NCBI RefSeq assembly: GCF_014805685.1
Contig: NC_060887.1
Coordinates: 34,820,463 to 34,884,462, forward strand
Reading direction: 5' to 3'
Length of the DNA: 64,000 nt
From: Silurus meridionalis
Taxonomy: Eukaryota > Chordata > Actinopteri > Siluriformes > Siluridae
A program made the position numbers and the translations under genes. Below, piece by piece: positions 37,850-49,144 of this stretch. Below the pieces are notes generated by a model that saw nothing but the letters and a program-made list of their open reading frames with translations, did no database searches and was not told where the DNA came from. The first letter of the stretch is position 1. Each line of letters begins with the position of its first letter.

Positions 37850-38652
37850 TGAGGAAAATAAGTATTTGAACACCCTGCTATTTTGCAAGTTCTCCCACTT
37901 AGAAATCATGGAGGGGTCTGAAATTGTCATCGTAGGTGCATGTCCACTGTGAGAGACATAATCTAAAAAAAAAATCCAGAAATCACAATGTATAATTTTT
38001 TAACTATTTATGATATGGTATGATACAGCTGCAAATAAGTATAAGGTATGATACAGCTGCAAATAAGTATTTGAGGACCTGAGAAAGTCAATGTTAATAT
38101 TTGGTACAGTAGCCTTTGTTTGCAATTACAGAGGTCAAACGTTTCCTGTAGTTTTTCACCAGGTTTGCACACACTGCAGGAGGGATTTTGGCCCACTCCT
38201 CCACACAGATCTTCTCTAGATCAGTCAGGTTTCTGGCCTGTCGCTGAGAAACACGGAGTTTGAGCTTCCTCCAAAGATTCCCTATTGGGTTTAGGTCTGG
38301 AGACTGGCTAGGCCACGCCAGAACCTTGATATGCTTCTTACAGAGCCACTCCTTGGTTATCCTGGCTGTGTGCTTCGGGTCATTGTCATGCTGGAAGACC
38401 CAGCCTCGACCCATCTTCAATGCTCTAACTGAGGGAAGGAGGTTGTTCCCCAAAATCTCGCAATACATGGCCCCGGTCATCCTCTCCTTAATACAGTGCA
38501 GTCGCCCTGTCCCATGTGCAGAAAAACACCACCAAAGCATGATGCTACCACCCCCATGCTTCACAGTAGGGATGGTGTTCTTGGGATGGTACTCATCATT
38601 CTTCTTCCTCCAAACACGTTTAGTGGAATTATGACCCAAAAGTTCTATTTTG

Positions 38653-38655
<3 letters not shown>
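37847..38655 (-). pseudogene. Tc1-like transposon, 5'-truncated, catalytic Glu lost
   Basis: The terminus CAGTGAGGAAAATAAGTATT, of a type common in fish Tc1-like elements, marks the 3' side. On the - strand 181 codons (38639-38094) are open: [53 protein letters not shown] (second catalytic Asp), [41 protein letters not shown], stop. Gly (38280-38282) stands where DD34E transposases have Glu, so the protein would be inactive. The N-terminal DNA-binding half and first Asp are missing; the copy ends at a (TA)n. A 28-bp unit is tandemly duplicated at 38017-38072. Confidence 0.92.

Positions 38656-38720
<65 letters not shown>
38656..38720. repeat. (TA)n microsatellite
   Basis: About 32 TA units at the truncated end of the Tc1 copy. 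Confidence 0.95.
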
Positions 38721-38724
<4 letters not shown>

Positions 38725-39646
38725 TATAATTTATAATATACATTTTTTTATTTTATTAAAAATTCAATTAACGCACAATTAATGCATTTCTGTTTGACCA
38801 TTTCTATTCAAAATATAAATACAGAAAGGAGGCAAAAATAAAATCTTGACGCAACAAACATTTATTCACGACTTTCTAAAGGATAAACGACATTCTAAAT
38901 AATTCTTAAAGGAGCCACGTACCAAATTAAACAATTAAAACAACCACTAAAAAAAAAAATACATATAACTATAGAAACATGACATTTCAAAAGAAATTAA
39001 TAATAAAATTATGATTTCCAGAGTGTAAAATAATGACATAAATTTCAAATAATTAATAGCAAAGGGAAAATTAAAAATATATTAAAAAATATATATTTAA
39101 AGCACATTTATAATAGATTAGGTTTTATTAAGTTGCGAATAATCACGGGTTAACTCATGACAATCATGCAATTAATCGCGAATAAATATTATAATTGATT
39201 GACAACCCTAATATTTATACATGTGTACATATATTAAGGGTGTAACAGGGCACAAAATTCACAGTTTTAGTAACAGTTTTCAACAGTTTACATTATCAAA
39301 ACAATTTTAAACAAATTACCTGCTAGGTTAAATAATATATAAAATCGTATTTTAATATATGTATGTATATTTTAATAATAAAATAGAATAAATGAAGTTA
39401 ATACAATACACTTTTTATTAGTGGCAACGCTAGCGCTATGAATTCTTTAGCATTTTTATGAATGAGTTTTATGTCCAGCTTCAAGAAAATCCTGACAATT
39501 CCGCATATCGAGAGAGTAAATGAATGAAGGATGGAAGGAATCAAGACATTTGTTTATATATACTTAAGTATACTGAAATAAGTAGAACAGTTAAGTAGAA
39601 CATATCTTTAGAAAAGTAAATATTAAATTTAAAACACACACACAGA

Positions 39647-39693
<47 letters not shown>

Positions 39694-40020
39694 GTATTAC
39701 CCAAATAGGGTTTTTACAAATGTAATCTATTTAAGTAAAATTTTCCATTTATTTAATTTTATTTTATTTAATTCATGTTGATTTAATTAATTACTCAATG
39801 TAATCAATATGATAAAAAAGTGTATTGAATAATTTATTCTATTTTTATTTTTATAAAATATTATTTTATATATTATTTACCTAAGCAGGCATTTAATTAA
39901 AAATTGTTTTAAAAATGTAATTTGTTTAAATGTTGGTCACAAATGTTAATATATATGACATAAAAAATGCTGCACTTTCCAAGTTCAGCCGAAGGAGCTT
40001 TGAATCTCCTGTTAACTAGC
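38725..40020. other. very AT-rich, no recognised gene
   Basis: Nothing recognised besides a (CA)n tract. Confidence 0.5.
39632..39691. repeat. (CA)n microsatellite
   Basis: CA units with one GAGA interruption. Confidence 0.93.
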
Positions 40021-40027
40021 TGACTTA

Positions 40028-40092
40028 AGATAAGATAAGATATACCTTTATTCGTCCCACAGTGGGGAAATTTCTTTGTTACAACAGCATGG
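40028..40092. mobile_element. possible Rex-type LINE 3' tail
   Basis: GATAAGATATACCTTTATTC, then CCCACAGTGGGGAAATTT, words seen at the 3' ends of many fish LINE copies. Very short. Confidence 0.4.
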
Positions 40093-40099
40093 GGAAAAA

Positions 40100-40700
40100 A
40101 TGTATTAATTGACTTGTATTATACCAGAGGTAATGAATGTATAGTGACACCAAAAATCCCTCAGTCATGAAACGAGAGGAAACAGGGGAATGATTCTGCT
40201 CGTGTGGAGAGTGTCCAGTTACTTTAGAGCCTATAAAACAGAGGGAATATTTTTCTATTTATTTATATATTTATAGTTATTTATTTTGAATGTTTTAGGT
40301 TAAACACCTCAAAAGTCTGCACTTCAAACACTGTTTCATTACAGATTTATTATGGTGGTATACAGAGGCAACATGATGAGAAGAATAACAGGGTGTGTGT
40401 GTGTTATAACTGTTTAACACTAACCTTCAGTGTGGACTTCCAATAAACCCCTGAGTCCTCACTGAACCCCATGACTGATGCTGAAAGACTGTCTCAGCAC
40501 TTTGGGGGTGATTGGTAGATGATGTTGATAGCAGCGTTCCATTATTTATTCACATCCTATCCCTGGCAGTCATCATTCAGGTAGTGACACAGAAGACGAG
40601 AACAATGGAAGCGCTGGATCTTCACTTCTGCTTGCTGACATTCGGCATTTTAGCTGTTCTGTGTTTGACCTAGAAATCTTTTTTTTTTTACCAGTTTTTG
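40100..40700. other. no recognised feature
   Basis: Nothing recognised. Confidence 0.4.
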
Positions 40701-40709
40701 ATGGAAGAG

Positions 40710-40772
40710 GGGGGGAGGGGGAGCGAGAGAGCGAGAAAGTGAGAGAGATAGAGAAAAGTGAGACAGAGGGAG

Positions 40773-40814
<42 letters not shown>
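40710..40814. repeat. purine-rich tract ending in (GA)n
   Basis: Over 100 bp of almost pure purines on the + strand, ending in about 18 GA units. Confidence 0.85.
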
Positions 40815-40815
<1 letters not shown>

Positions 40816-40975
40816 ATCCTAGCTACAGCTTGGTAAGGAGAAATAATTGGATTCTTGTTCCTTATCTCGCTCAACACAAGTTGTCAGAATCCCTGCTGCC
40901 TTGGCACAGTCACGTTTCAGTCAAGCGGGAAGGATTTCTTAAGGTTTCTGATAGGTGACACAGCTTCAGATTGTA

Positions 40976-40978
<3 letters not shown>

Positions 40979-41016
<38 letters not shown>
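40979..41016. repeat. (CT)n microsatellite
   Basis: About 18 CT units, opposite in strand sense to the GA tract 170 bp upstream. Confidence 0.9.
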
Positions 41017-41020
<4 letters not shown>

Positions 41021-41299
41021 TTCTCTCTTGCCTCTATTTTCGGTCAGGGTATTTGCAGGGGGCGCTCGCTCACATGAACAGCCATTTTGGTGCAACAGTT
41101 TAGCAAGCTACCAAGGTCAAATTGGTCTTAAAATCGTGTGATTATAAAACCGTGGACGTTACCTTCTTTCTCTCAAAATCGGCACGCAACAAAGCATTAT
41201 CTACACGCACTCTATTGAGCTAACGACACACAAAACACAGACTATGAGTTTAATACTAGCTCCAAAATGTGCTCAGAAAATGTATTTTCTTAATAGTCA

Positions 41300-41560
41300 A
41301 GTATTAATTGAGATGGTTTGGACATAATTGAGATGGTTTGGACATGGGACATGGAGTATATTAGTAGAAGAATGCTGAGGATGGAGCCACCAGGTAGGAG
41401 AAAAAGAGGAAGGCCAAGGAGGAGGTTTATGGATGTGGTGAGGGAAGACATGCAGGTAGTTGGGTTGAAAGAGGCAGATGTAGAGGACAGGGGGGTATGG
41501 AGACGGATGATCCGCTGTGGAGACCCCCAAACGGGAGAAGCCAAAAGAAGAAGACAAGTA
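41300..41560 (+). pseudogene. LINE 3' end
   Basis: Reads RWFGHGTW-type start, then YISRRMLRMEPPGRRKRGRP, FMDVVREDMQVVGLKEADV, WRRMIRCGDP and the non-coding tail AACGGGAGAAGCC plus AAGAAGAAG. The first 20 bp (AATTGAGATGGTTTGGACAT) occur twice in tandem at the 5' truncation point. Confidence 0.85.
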
Positions 41561-42836
41561 ATTCTAAGAATTAAAATCAGTCAGGAAACACGATAACTTT
41601 TGAGCCTGGGAAAATGAATGTGCCGCATTCTTAAATAACCAATGCAACATTTTCATTAAACACTTTTACATTAAGGCTGGAAGTCAACACCAGAATCACA
41701 GACTTAAGTAATATTTTTGTCCATGAATGTGTATTCAATTATTCCCAAAAGTCTCCTAATTTCATAGCTTTTCTCTCAGGTGTAAGAGAGACACCTGAGT
41801 GGAAGTTCAGGTGAAAGTTTTTATCCAATCAGGTTTCACCATCACATCACCTTTTTCCAGGTATGTATCTGCCATAAGCCTTTCACAGTCAGCACCTAAT
41901 CAGATTGTGATTTGGCCTCGCTGAGGCTTTTAGCAGGCGTATAAAAACAGCATTTTCATGTCGTTTGATTGGATGGTCATTAGGGATCATAACCGGGATC
42001 TGTAGCAAACTGCACAAGCTGAAATATATTGGTGTGGATTTTATAGCTGCTTTTTCATTCCACAATGATTGACAGAGTAGACGAAATTGATTTGGGCGCA
42101 GATATACTTACAAAGGCATTTTCAGGACATGACCGACTTTTTAAAAAGAGCCGGACATTGTGAGGAAAGGTCAGGTACTTTATCTTTCCTGTAGAACATA
42201 AATACACAATTTGTGGAAGGAGACTTGCTGAATTGTCCTCATTGGGTTTCTTGATTTAGTAATGGCATTTATTCTTACTGTATGAGATTCCTGTCTGTGA
42301 TGCAGCGCTCTGTTCTACTGTTTCTCTATAATATTGAATTCTATAGTCATAATGATGGTATTTAGGGGTGAACTGATTCTGGTAGAAGGCCCAGATGTGA
42401 AATGCTAGCACACAACTGCATTTCAGTGGTATATAGAGAGACATTTTTACAGAAAATCAGGGACCTAACAGACAGTAAGATTGAGTAATGAACGATTATG
42501 TGAATGATAGGAATTAATTCAACAGATCTATTTAAATAATCTTTCTGAAATATTGTAAATGTGCTTAAAAAAAAAAAATTATATAAATATATAATTCTTA
42601 AATAAATATAGCATTCTTAACTACTGTCTTTTATATACAGTGATGTTGAGAAACACATATGAAGGATGAATTACTTGTTTTCTTTTTTTTACATATGTAC
42701 TATACATATTTACAGCAAAATGTTTTCTGTATATAATTTCTTGTTACATTTTTGCTTGCTTTCACTTGTCTTCCCAAATCTATGAACAGCAGCAGTGAAC
42801 TGTAGCTGTGGGAAATGATGAGGTCCTATAGGGAGT

Positions 42837-42870
42837 GTCTGTGTGTGTCTGTGTGTGTCTGTGTGTCTGT
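42837..42870. repeat. (TGTGTGTC)n short tandem repeat
   Basis: Four TGTCTGTG-type units. Confidence 0.8.
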
Positions 42871-43051
42871 CTTGTTCTTCTTTCAGTCTCCTCTTCCTCA
42901 TTCCCACAGCTTCATGTCAGGGTCTTTAGAGCTGTTGATCATTAGGCCACGGTGGGTCGAGGAGGGATGTAATTATGGAGCCTGGCTCCTCTGTCAGTCT
43001 CTCTAATGCCGCCCTGAACTCATGTCTCTAATAGGAAGCTCCAAAGTAAAC

Positions 43052-43052
43052 A

Positions 43053-43122
<70 letters not shown>
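43052..43122. repeat. (CA)n microsatellite
   Basis: About 35 CA units, one CG interruption. Confidence 0.95.
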
Positions 43123-43889
43123 TTCTTCAAGAGGACACAAAGGAAAACTGTCAGCAATGTTTGGTTATCAGTAAGTGGCTTTCTCAAAAAGAAAAATGTC
43201 CCCTCCAACACTAAATTAATGGAAATGCATTCTGTGAGTAAATCACTGAATTGCTAGACGTATAAATTGTACGTACCGTAATTGCTGTTCCCGGATGTCC
43301 ATTTCCACGATAAATTGGCGAATACGTTTTTGCCGTTGTTGATGGACAGTGAGAAATGTGGACACGTAAACAAATCTTATTTCCTGATATGTAATTTGAT
43401 ATTTAGATGGAAAGAAAGCGAATGTCTCTGAATTGTAATGACATCTAAATGCTTATTGGATGAACGGTAAGTGCATTTGGGTGTATATTAATAATACAAT
43501 CGTCGTCCAGGTTTGTCAGTTACGAGGTTGGTTAGAAGGGAAATGGCACAGTGTAGTGGATTACACGGATTTAAAGCGGTTATACAATTGTGAGAATTTT
43601 TTTTAGAAATGACTGTAAATGACTGTAAGATGCCATTTAAATTCTTGTGTTTTCTAAAAAAAAGAAAGCGTTTCCTGTCTAAAATATCAAATAAAAAACT
43701 AAATTAAAAACTAAAACAATTTGAAGGAATGATTCAACATGAATCAGGTCAAGTGGCTTTTACTGGAAGTTCAGTCTGACAAAGAAAATACATTCCTTGT
43801 TAGTTTTTTTATCAGAAAAGAAAGAAACGAAAGTAAATAAATGTGGGAAAGAGAATTTTATGCAGATATCATGAAGCTTAAAAAAAAAT

Positions 43890-43913
43890 TGTGTGTGTGT
43901 GTGTGTGTGTGTG
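43890..43913. repeat. (GT)n microsatellite
   Basis: About 12 GT units. Confidence 0.9.
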
Positions 43914-44221
43914 TAATAAAATAAAAATTGTTAATGTTTTTAAGCCAAATAGAGTACATTTTTAAATATATAAAGACAGAAAACCAACAGGAAAAATGCT
44001 TTGGTACCTCATTCATAATAGCAGGTTGGGTCTTGTGATTTAAGATTATTCTTTCCAACATGGAGATTTATACCCCTCAAACCCCTCACACCCTCACACC
44101 CACTGTTCACTCATTCTGATTCGAGCTTGTCGCTTAAAACCCTGTGGAAAAACTCTACACTCCTATCTAAAATGAAGCTTGAGCCCAGATCACTTATTTG
44201 CTCTTCTACCATACATGTAGA

Positions 44222-44503
44222 GCATGTAGGACGTTTTGGAGACAATGTGAGGGAGGTGAGATTGAGATGGTTTGGACATGTGCAGAGGAGGGACATGGGG
44301 TATATCAGTAGGAGAATGCTGAGGATGGAGACACCAGGAAAGAGGAAAAGAGGAAGGCCAAAGAGGAGGTTTATGGATGTGGTGAGGGAAGACATGCAGG
44401 TAGTTGGTTTAAAAGAGGCAGATGTAGAGGACAGGGGGAATGGAGAATGATGATCCGCTGTGGCGACCCCTAATGGGAGAAGCCGAAAGAAGAAGAAGAA
44501 TTT
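44222..44503 (+). pseudogene. LINE 3' end
   Basis: Reads GRFGDNVREVRLRWFGHVQR, RDMGYISRRMLRMETPGKRK, RGRPKRRFMDVVREDMQVVG, then the tail TGTGGCGACCCCTAATGGGA and GAAGAAGAAGAA. Lies 480 bp upstream of adarb2 exon 2. It is the clearest example of the family tail. Confidence 0.88.
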
Positions 44504-44934
44504 GATGCTAAACAGCCCTGCGAGATTTCACCATGTAATTGTAATTTTCTGTTAATTTTACCTGAACTGATTGCTGGAATAAAATTAAAAGCAATAAAAT
44601 CACATTTTAATGGGAATTTTTTTTTTATCCTAAATCTGACCAATCAGATATTCCTTTTTTTTTTCATTGTAATCAGATCAATAATAGCTGAATGTGGAAT
44701 TCTTTTGAAAAGTGAACAAAATTCCTTGTACTGTTGTAATATATTTAAATAATTTATAATACTTGCTCTACATGCTCTACATGGACATTCCGTGACATTA
44801 AATGTAACTACAAGCAGATAGAAATATGATTTGTTGTTACTGCTGTGGTATACTGTAACTCCTGTGACGCCTGTGCATAGTTCTCCAGACCAGGATTTGA
44901 TCACATGATATTTGACTACTTTTGTCTGTGTCTC

Positions 44935-44938
<4 letters not shown>

Positions 44939-44982
<44 letters not shown>

Positions 44983-44984
44983 AG
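44939..44984 (+). promoter_or_regulatory. (TG)20-TTACAG 3' splice site of adarb2 exon 2
   Basis: Twenty uninterrupted TG units (44939-44978), then TT and ACAG at the exon border. The repeat occupies the place of the polypyrimidine tract; a short pyrimidine-rich stretch lies just upstream (about 44919-44937). UG tracts at acceptors are known to weaken exon inclusion and to bind TDP-43/CELF proteins (CFTR intron 8 (9) is the classic case). Length polymorphism could therefore affect inclusion of this exon. Confidence 0.7.
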
Positions 44985-45074
44985 AAAAAGTGAGCAGTAT
45001 GCTTTCTGCACTGATTGTCCCCTTCAAGTATATGAGTCCAGGTCCGAGCAGCACAGAAGATGAAGACACGCTAA
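44985..45074 (+). CDS. adarb2: adarb2 (ADAR3) coding exon 2, upstream of the dsRNA-binding exon
   Basis: A 90-nt internal exon. It starts after TTACAG, runs 29 full codons and ends at A|GTAAGT. The encoded segment reads KVSSMLSALIVPFKYMSPG and then an acidic stretch ending EDEDTL. From memory this matches the human ADARB2 segment KVSxLSxFxAPFKxxSPG...EDDDTLS. ADARB1 (ADAR2) lacks this segment, so it identifies the paralogue. The exon takes one base from the previous exon (phase 1) and passes one base on (A), which joins GT of the next exon to give Ser. This recreates [13 protein letters not shown], as in vertebrate ADAR3. Length divisible by three with equal phases means skipping would keep the frame. 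ADAR3 is a nuclear dsRNA-binding protein of brain, regarded as catalytically silent; this segment has no known fold. A (TG)20 tract sits directly in front. The preceding exon, expected to carry the Arg-rich R-domain, was not seen in the window. Confidence 0.88.
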
Positions 45075-45104
45075 GTAAGTACAAAAACATTGGCAATGTT
45101 AATT

Positions 45105-46355
45105 AGGGCCCGAGCACCAAAGGTGCGTAGGACTCTATTGTAATTGTGTCGTTTCTTTCTTCTTCTTCTTCTTCTTTTTTTTTAAATTGCTCGAAAACTC
45201 ATGAAACTTTGCGTACACAGCGGAAAAAGTCGAAAGATTAGGTATGCTATGTTCCTCGAAAGTGGATGTGGCAGAACCGGCTCAGTAGCGCCACCTATAC
45301 ACATTCAACAGTATGTGGCTCGAGCTATGTTTCACGTACATGTCTGAAAATCGGTACACACATGTAACACACTAAGCCCTACAAAAAAGTCTCTTGGTAC
45401 GAAATCCGACACCCAACAGGAAGTCGGGTATTTTTAATTGTATGAGACAATTTTTGGTCGATTTTGCCATTCGCACATGTCGTATTTTAACAAACTCCTC
45501 CTAGAGATTTGTTCAAATCGACACCAAATTTGGTACGCATAATTTAAAGGCCTTTGCGATGTTAAATTGCGAAGATCTAGAGTTTTCGTCGAAGGGCGTG
45601 TCCTTGGCGATCTGACAAATTCCGACGATTCGCCATGAAAACGGAAGTTGCTATAACTCGGACATACAATGTCCAATCTGCCCCAAACTTCACATGATTG
45701 ATAAGACTCCTGATCTGACCAGATCTAAATTTCCATATTTAGTAATAGTCATAGTGCCACCTGCTGGCAACAGGAAGTTTCATGTTTTACTGTGCAATGA
45801 ACTACTCCTAGAAGTTTAATGCCATCCCCTTATTTTTTTGGCCAGTCTTATCGTAAGACCTTTGAGCTAGTGAATTGTGAAGATCTTGAACGTTCATTAA
45901 AGTTTCAATGTCTCGCCATGGGAATAACAGTTGAAATTTGTTCAGATCAACACCAAATTTGGTAGGCATAATCTAAAGGCCTTTGCAATGTTACATTGCA
46001 AAGATGTAGAGTTTTCGTCGAAGGGCGTGTCCATAGTGGTTTGACAAAATTCGAGGATTCGCCATGAACCATGGAGGTTGCTATAACTTGGACATACAAT
46101 GTCCAATCTGCCCCAAACTTGACATGATTGATAAGACTCCTGATCTGAACAGATCTACATTTGCATATTTAGTTATAGTCATAGCGCCACCTGCTGGCAA
46201 CAAGAAGTGTGGCACTTTGAAATGACTGTGCCATAATTCTCCCATCTTTACACACTTACATGCACCTCGCCCCACTGGTCACTGTTTTCCTCAGGCCACC
46301 GGGTGGCGGTGAGCCCGGGTGCGAGGGCCCGCACATCGCTGCTTGCAGCTTCAAT
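45105..46355. mobile_element. unclassified long interspersed repeat with internal duplication
   Basis: Starts TTAGGGCCCGAGCACCAAAG and ends GTGCGAGGGCCC...TGCTTGCAGCTTCAATT, wording I know from other fish genomes. Two direct copies of about 260 bp lie inside (about 45,515-45,780 and 45,945-46,210; both contain GAGTTTTCGTCGAAGGGCGT). No terminal inverted repeats or coding capacity seen. It begins only about 30 bp after the exon 2 donor. Confidence 0.65.
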
Positions 46356-46439
46356 TTGAATTTATAATCATTCTACGCCTTTACTTCACTTCTGTGCCAA
46401 TTCACACTCCTCCCGATTCTCTAACACGTGCTCGACTGG

Positions 46440-46960
46440 TCCTTAAATTCAATTCAGTTTATTTTTGTTTGTAGAGCACTTTATGGTCATTGTCATAAAG
46501 CAGCTTTGAAAAAATAAAGCAGGTATAAAGTTGTCTAAAAAGAATGTACAAGTGAGCCAGTGGTGACTAGGGCAAGAAGAAACTGAGATGACATAAAAAA
46601 AGAAAAAACCTTGAGAGGAACCAAACTCAAAAGGGAGCCATAATCATCCTCAACACTAAATGTTTATCCATTACAGTTCCATCCTTGTTGAGATGCACTG
46701 TTCAGTGATGGATGTTCAAATGCAGAACTCTTCATGCAACCTGTGGTCCTGATCTATTGTAGCATACTATTTACAGTAATTACAGTCCAAATCCACGCTT
46801 TACGTTCTTCAATTGCTCCGCAACTTCACAGATCCTTAGTCTGTTTATGTGGAACCATCCTCAGCTCCACAGAGTGTCTCCAATTAAAGAGATCTTCGTC
46901 AAGAGGTAGGGTAATGGGATGAATCAGGCAGATCCTGTTGGAGTAAAGGGAAAGGAACAC
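46440..46960 (+). mobile_element. dispersed repeat family A copy
   Basis: CTTAAATTCAATTCAGTTTA, GAGCCAGTGGTGACTAGGGC, CTTGAGAGGAACCAAACTCA, CCATTACAGTTCCATCCTTG, GTGGAACCATCCTCAGCTCC; one of the longest copies in the window. Confidence 0.75.
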
Positions 46961-47167
46961 TGGTTGCTTGTACCTCAGGAGCATGTTTGGAGAGATATCT
47001 CAGTATACAAAGAAAAATATGCTGACTCTTTTTTTGTTGTTCTTTTAACTGGGTGGTGGAATGAACTTCCACTTGATGTCTGAGCAGCTGAGTCACTAGC
47101 AATCTTCAAACAATGTCTGATGTTTCCCTCTTCTAGCATTACATTTAATTATCACTACTTTCTAACA

Positions 47168-47625
47168 ACACTCCTGGAACAAAAGTTTGTGGACACCTGA
47201 GCATTAAAATGATCTGTACTTTTTCCACATTTAGTCCTTATTTGCTGTTACAAAAACCTTCTGGGAAGATGTTCCACTAGATTTTGGAGTGTGATTGTGG
47301 AGATTTTGCTTAGTCAGCTACAAGGGTGTTAGTAAACTCAGGTACTGATGTATGGTGAGGTGAGGAGACCTGGGGTGCAGACAGTGTTCGCAATAATCTC
47401 AAAGGTGTTCAATAGGATTGAGGTCAGAGCTCTATAGCAGGAGATCTTCCACTCCAACCCAGGTACAGCATATGTTCATGGAAGCTGGCTTTGTGCACGG
47501 GGGCATTGTCATGCTGGAACAGGTTTGGGTCTCCTAGTTCAAGTAAAGGGAAAATTTGATGCATCTAAATGCATCCTATAGAAGTGTGGTAACAGTTTGG
47601 GAAAGAAACACATATAACCACAATA
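47168..47625 (-). mobile_element. Tc1/mariner-like copy, family B (inverted partner of 48610-49140)
   Basis: Begins with AACAAAAGTTTGTGGACACC, then CAGCTACAAGGGTGTTAGTA, CTCTATAGCAGGAGATCTTC and GCATTGTCATGCTGGAACAG. It is the reverse complement of the copy 1 kb downstream with few mismatches over the core. Confidence 0.85.
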
Positions 47626-47860
47626 CTTAATCATACTAGTTTATTGTATATTTTCGTATTTCGACTGATTGTATTTTTAGATTATGACCTGATGAGCCAG
47701 TATCAGGATAGATTTATTGAAAATAACTTACAAGCAAGGTCTTTGCTATGCAAATGCAAAGGATCAGTACAGCATTTATCAGAATCTGGCCACAAACTTT
47801 GTACTGAAGCACAATGGCGCAGACTGTGAAGTCTATAAAAGCTTCAATATGAAACAGAGT

Positions 47861-47886
47861 TCTCTCTCTCTCTCTCTTTCTCTCTC
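47861..47886. repeat. (CT)n short tract
   Basis: About 12 CT units, one interruption. Confidence 0.8.
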
Positions 47887-48288
47887 ACAACGTCAGGAAC
47901 AGTATGTGCTCTTCTCCATTATGACAGGGATTGCTGCTTTGCATTGAATACCAGAGACAAATCGCACCCACTCTAAGCATGAACCCTGAGGCAATTTTGA
48001 GGCAGATTACAGAGGTGATTTAGCAGATAATTCCCCCATTTGTGAGGATTTGTCCATGGATTTAAAATTAAGAGCCACGCAATACAGGGAGCTTTCAGGA
48101 GCTGCTACTTGATGGGTTTTTTCTGTGTGTATTATTATATCATTGTATTTCATCTGACATCTTTTTCTACTGAATTTAAGTCAATGATTAAAGAACAGAA
48201 AGCGGAGGAAATGAAGACATCACAGCCGTTTACAGGTGACTTTATATGATTTGGTTTAGCTTGTGTATACATGTTTGGGTAGTTGGGG

Positions 48289-48527
48289 TCCGTGGTGGTC
48301 TAGTGGTTAGGATGCGGCGCTCTCACTGCTGCGGCCCGGGTTCGATCCCCGGTCAGGGAACCAACCCCAGCCATTAGGGTTGCACAAGCCTTAGTGCCGG
48401 TCCCAAGCCCAGATAAATGTGGAGGGTTGCGTTAGGAAGGGCATCCAGCGTAAAAACATGTGCCAAATCAAACATGCGGATGGTCCGCTCTGGCGACCCC
48501 TAACGTGAGAAGACGAAAGAAAGTTTG
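48289..48527 (+). mobile_element. tRNA-Glu-derived SINE with LINE-like tail
   Basis: 48289-48360 is a 72-nt tRNA-Glu-like head: CTC anticodon at 48322-48324 in a CTCTCAC loop, A-box GGTCTAGTGG, B-box GGTTCGATCC (48339-48348). Mismatch at acceptor pair 4 (G-G) and no T-run terminator argue against a true tRNA gene. The body carries AAGCCCAGATAAATG and GGAGGGTTGCG. The tail GGCGACCCCTAACGTGAGAAG plus GAAAGAAAG matches the LINE 3' end at 44,461. It is flanked by 22-bp direct repeats (48268-48289 and 48528-48549) with two mismatches, the mark of retroposition. Confidence 0.9.
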
Positions 48528-48609
48528 TACATGTTTAGGTAGTTGTGGTATTGGAAGCATAAAACAATTTATGTATTCACTGATGTGTAGATTGAGCTCA
48601 ATTATACAT

Positions 48610-49140
48610 GCACTGCAGTATATAGACAAAAGTATTTGGACACCTGACTTTTCCAGCCATGTGTGGTTCTTTCCCAAACTGTTACCACAATTCTATAGAA
48701 TGTCTTTGGATGTTGTAGCATGAAATATTTCCCTGTACTTCAATAAGAAGACCCAAACCTGTTCCAGCATGACAATGCCCCCGTGCACAAAGCCAGCTCC
48801 ATGAACATATGCTGTACATGGGTTGGAGTGGAAGATCTTCTGCTATAGAGCTCTGACCTCAATCCTATTGAACACCTTTGAGATTATTGTGAACACTGTC
48901 TGCACCCCAGGGCTCCTCGCCTCACCTACATCACTTCCTGACTTTACTAACACCCTTGTGGCTATATTTATTGCGCACAAATCTACACAAGCACACTCCA
49001 AAGTGTTCTCAGCAACATTTTAGAAGACTGGAGGATATTATGACAGCAAATGGCGAGTAAATGTGGAATAGGATGTTCAAAAACACACATACTAATCTTA
49101 TGCGCAGTTGTCCACAATGTTTTGTGTATATTGTGTAACT
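48610..49140 (+). mobile_element. Tc1/mariner-like copy, family B
   Basis: From TAGACAAAAGTATTTGGACA to GTTGTCCACAATGTTTTGTG. The transposase remnant reads LFQHDNAPVHKASSM (Asp of the DDE triad), WVGVEDLLL, stop, SSDLNPIEHL (Glu still present), then further stops. Best of six copies in the window. Confidence 0.85.
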
Positions 49141-49144
49141 TTGG

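Larger units (their letters stand above)
41565..44220. other. mostly unique sequence with microsatellites
   Basis: No gene recognised; see the separate GT and CA repeats. Confidence 0.45.

Noticed and set aside
48289..48360. A functional tRNA-Glu(CTC) gene
   Set aside because: Acceptor mismatch, no Pol III terminator, fused to a SINE body and tail, and flanked by a 22-bp target duplication.
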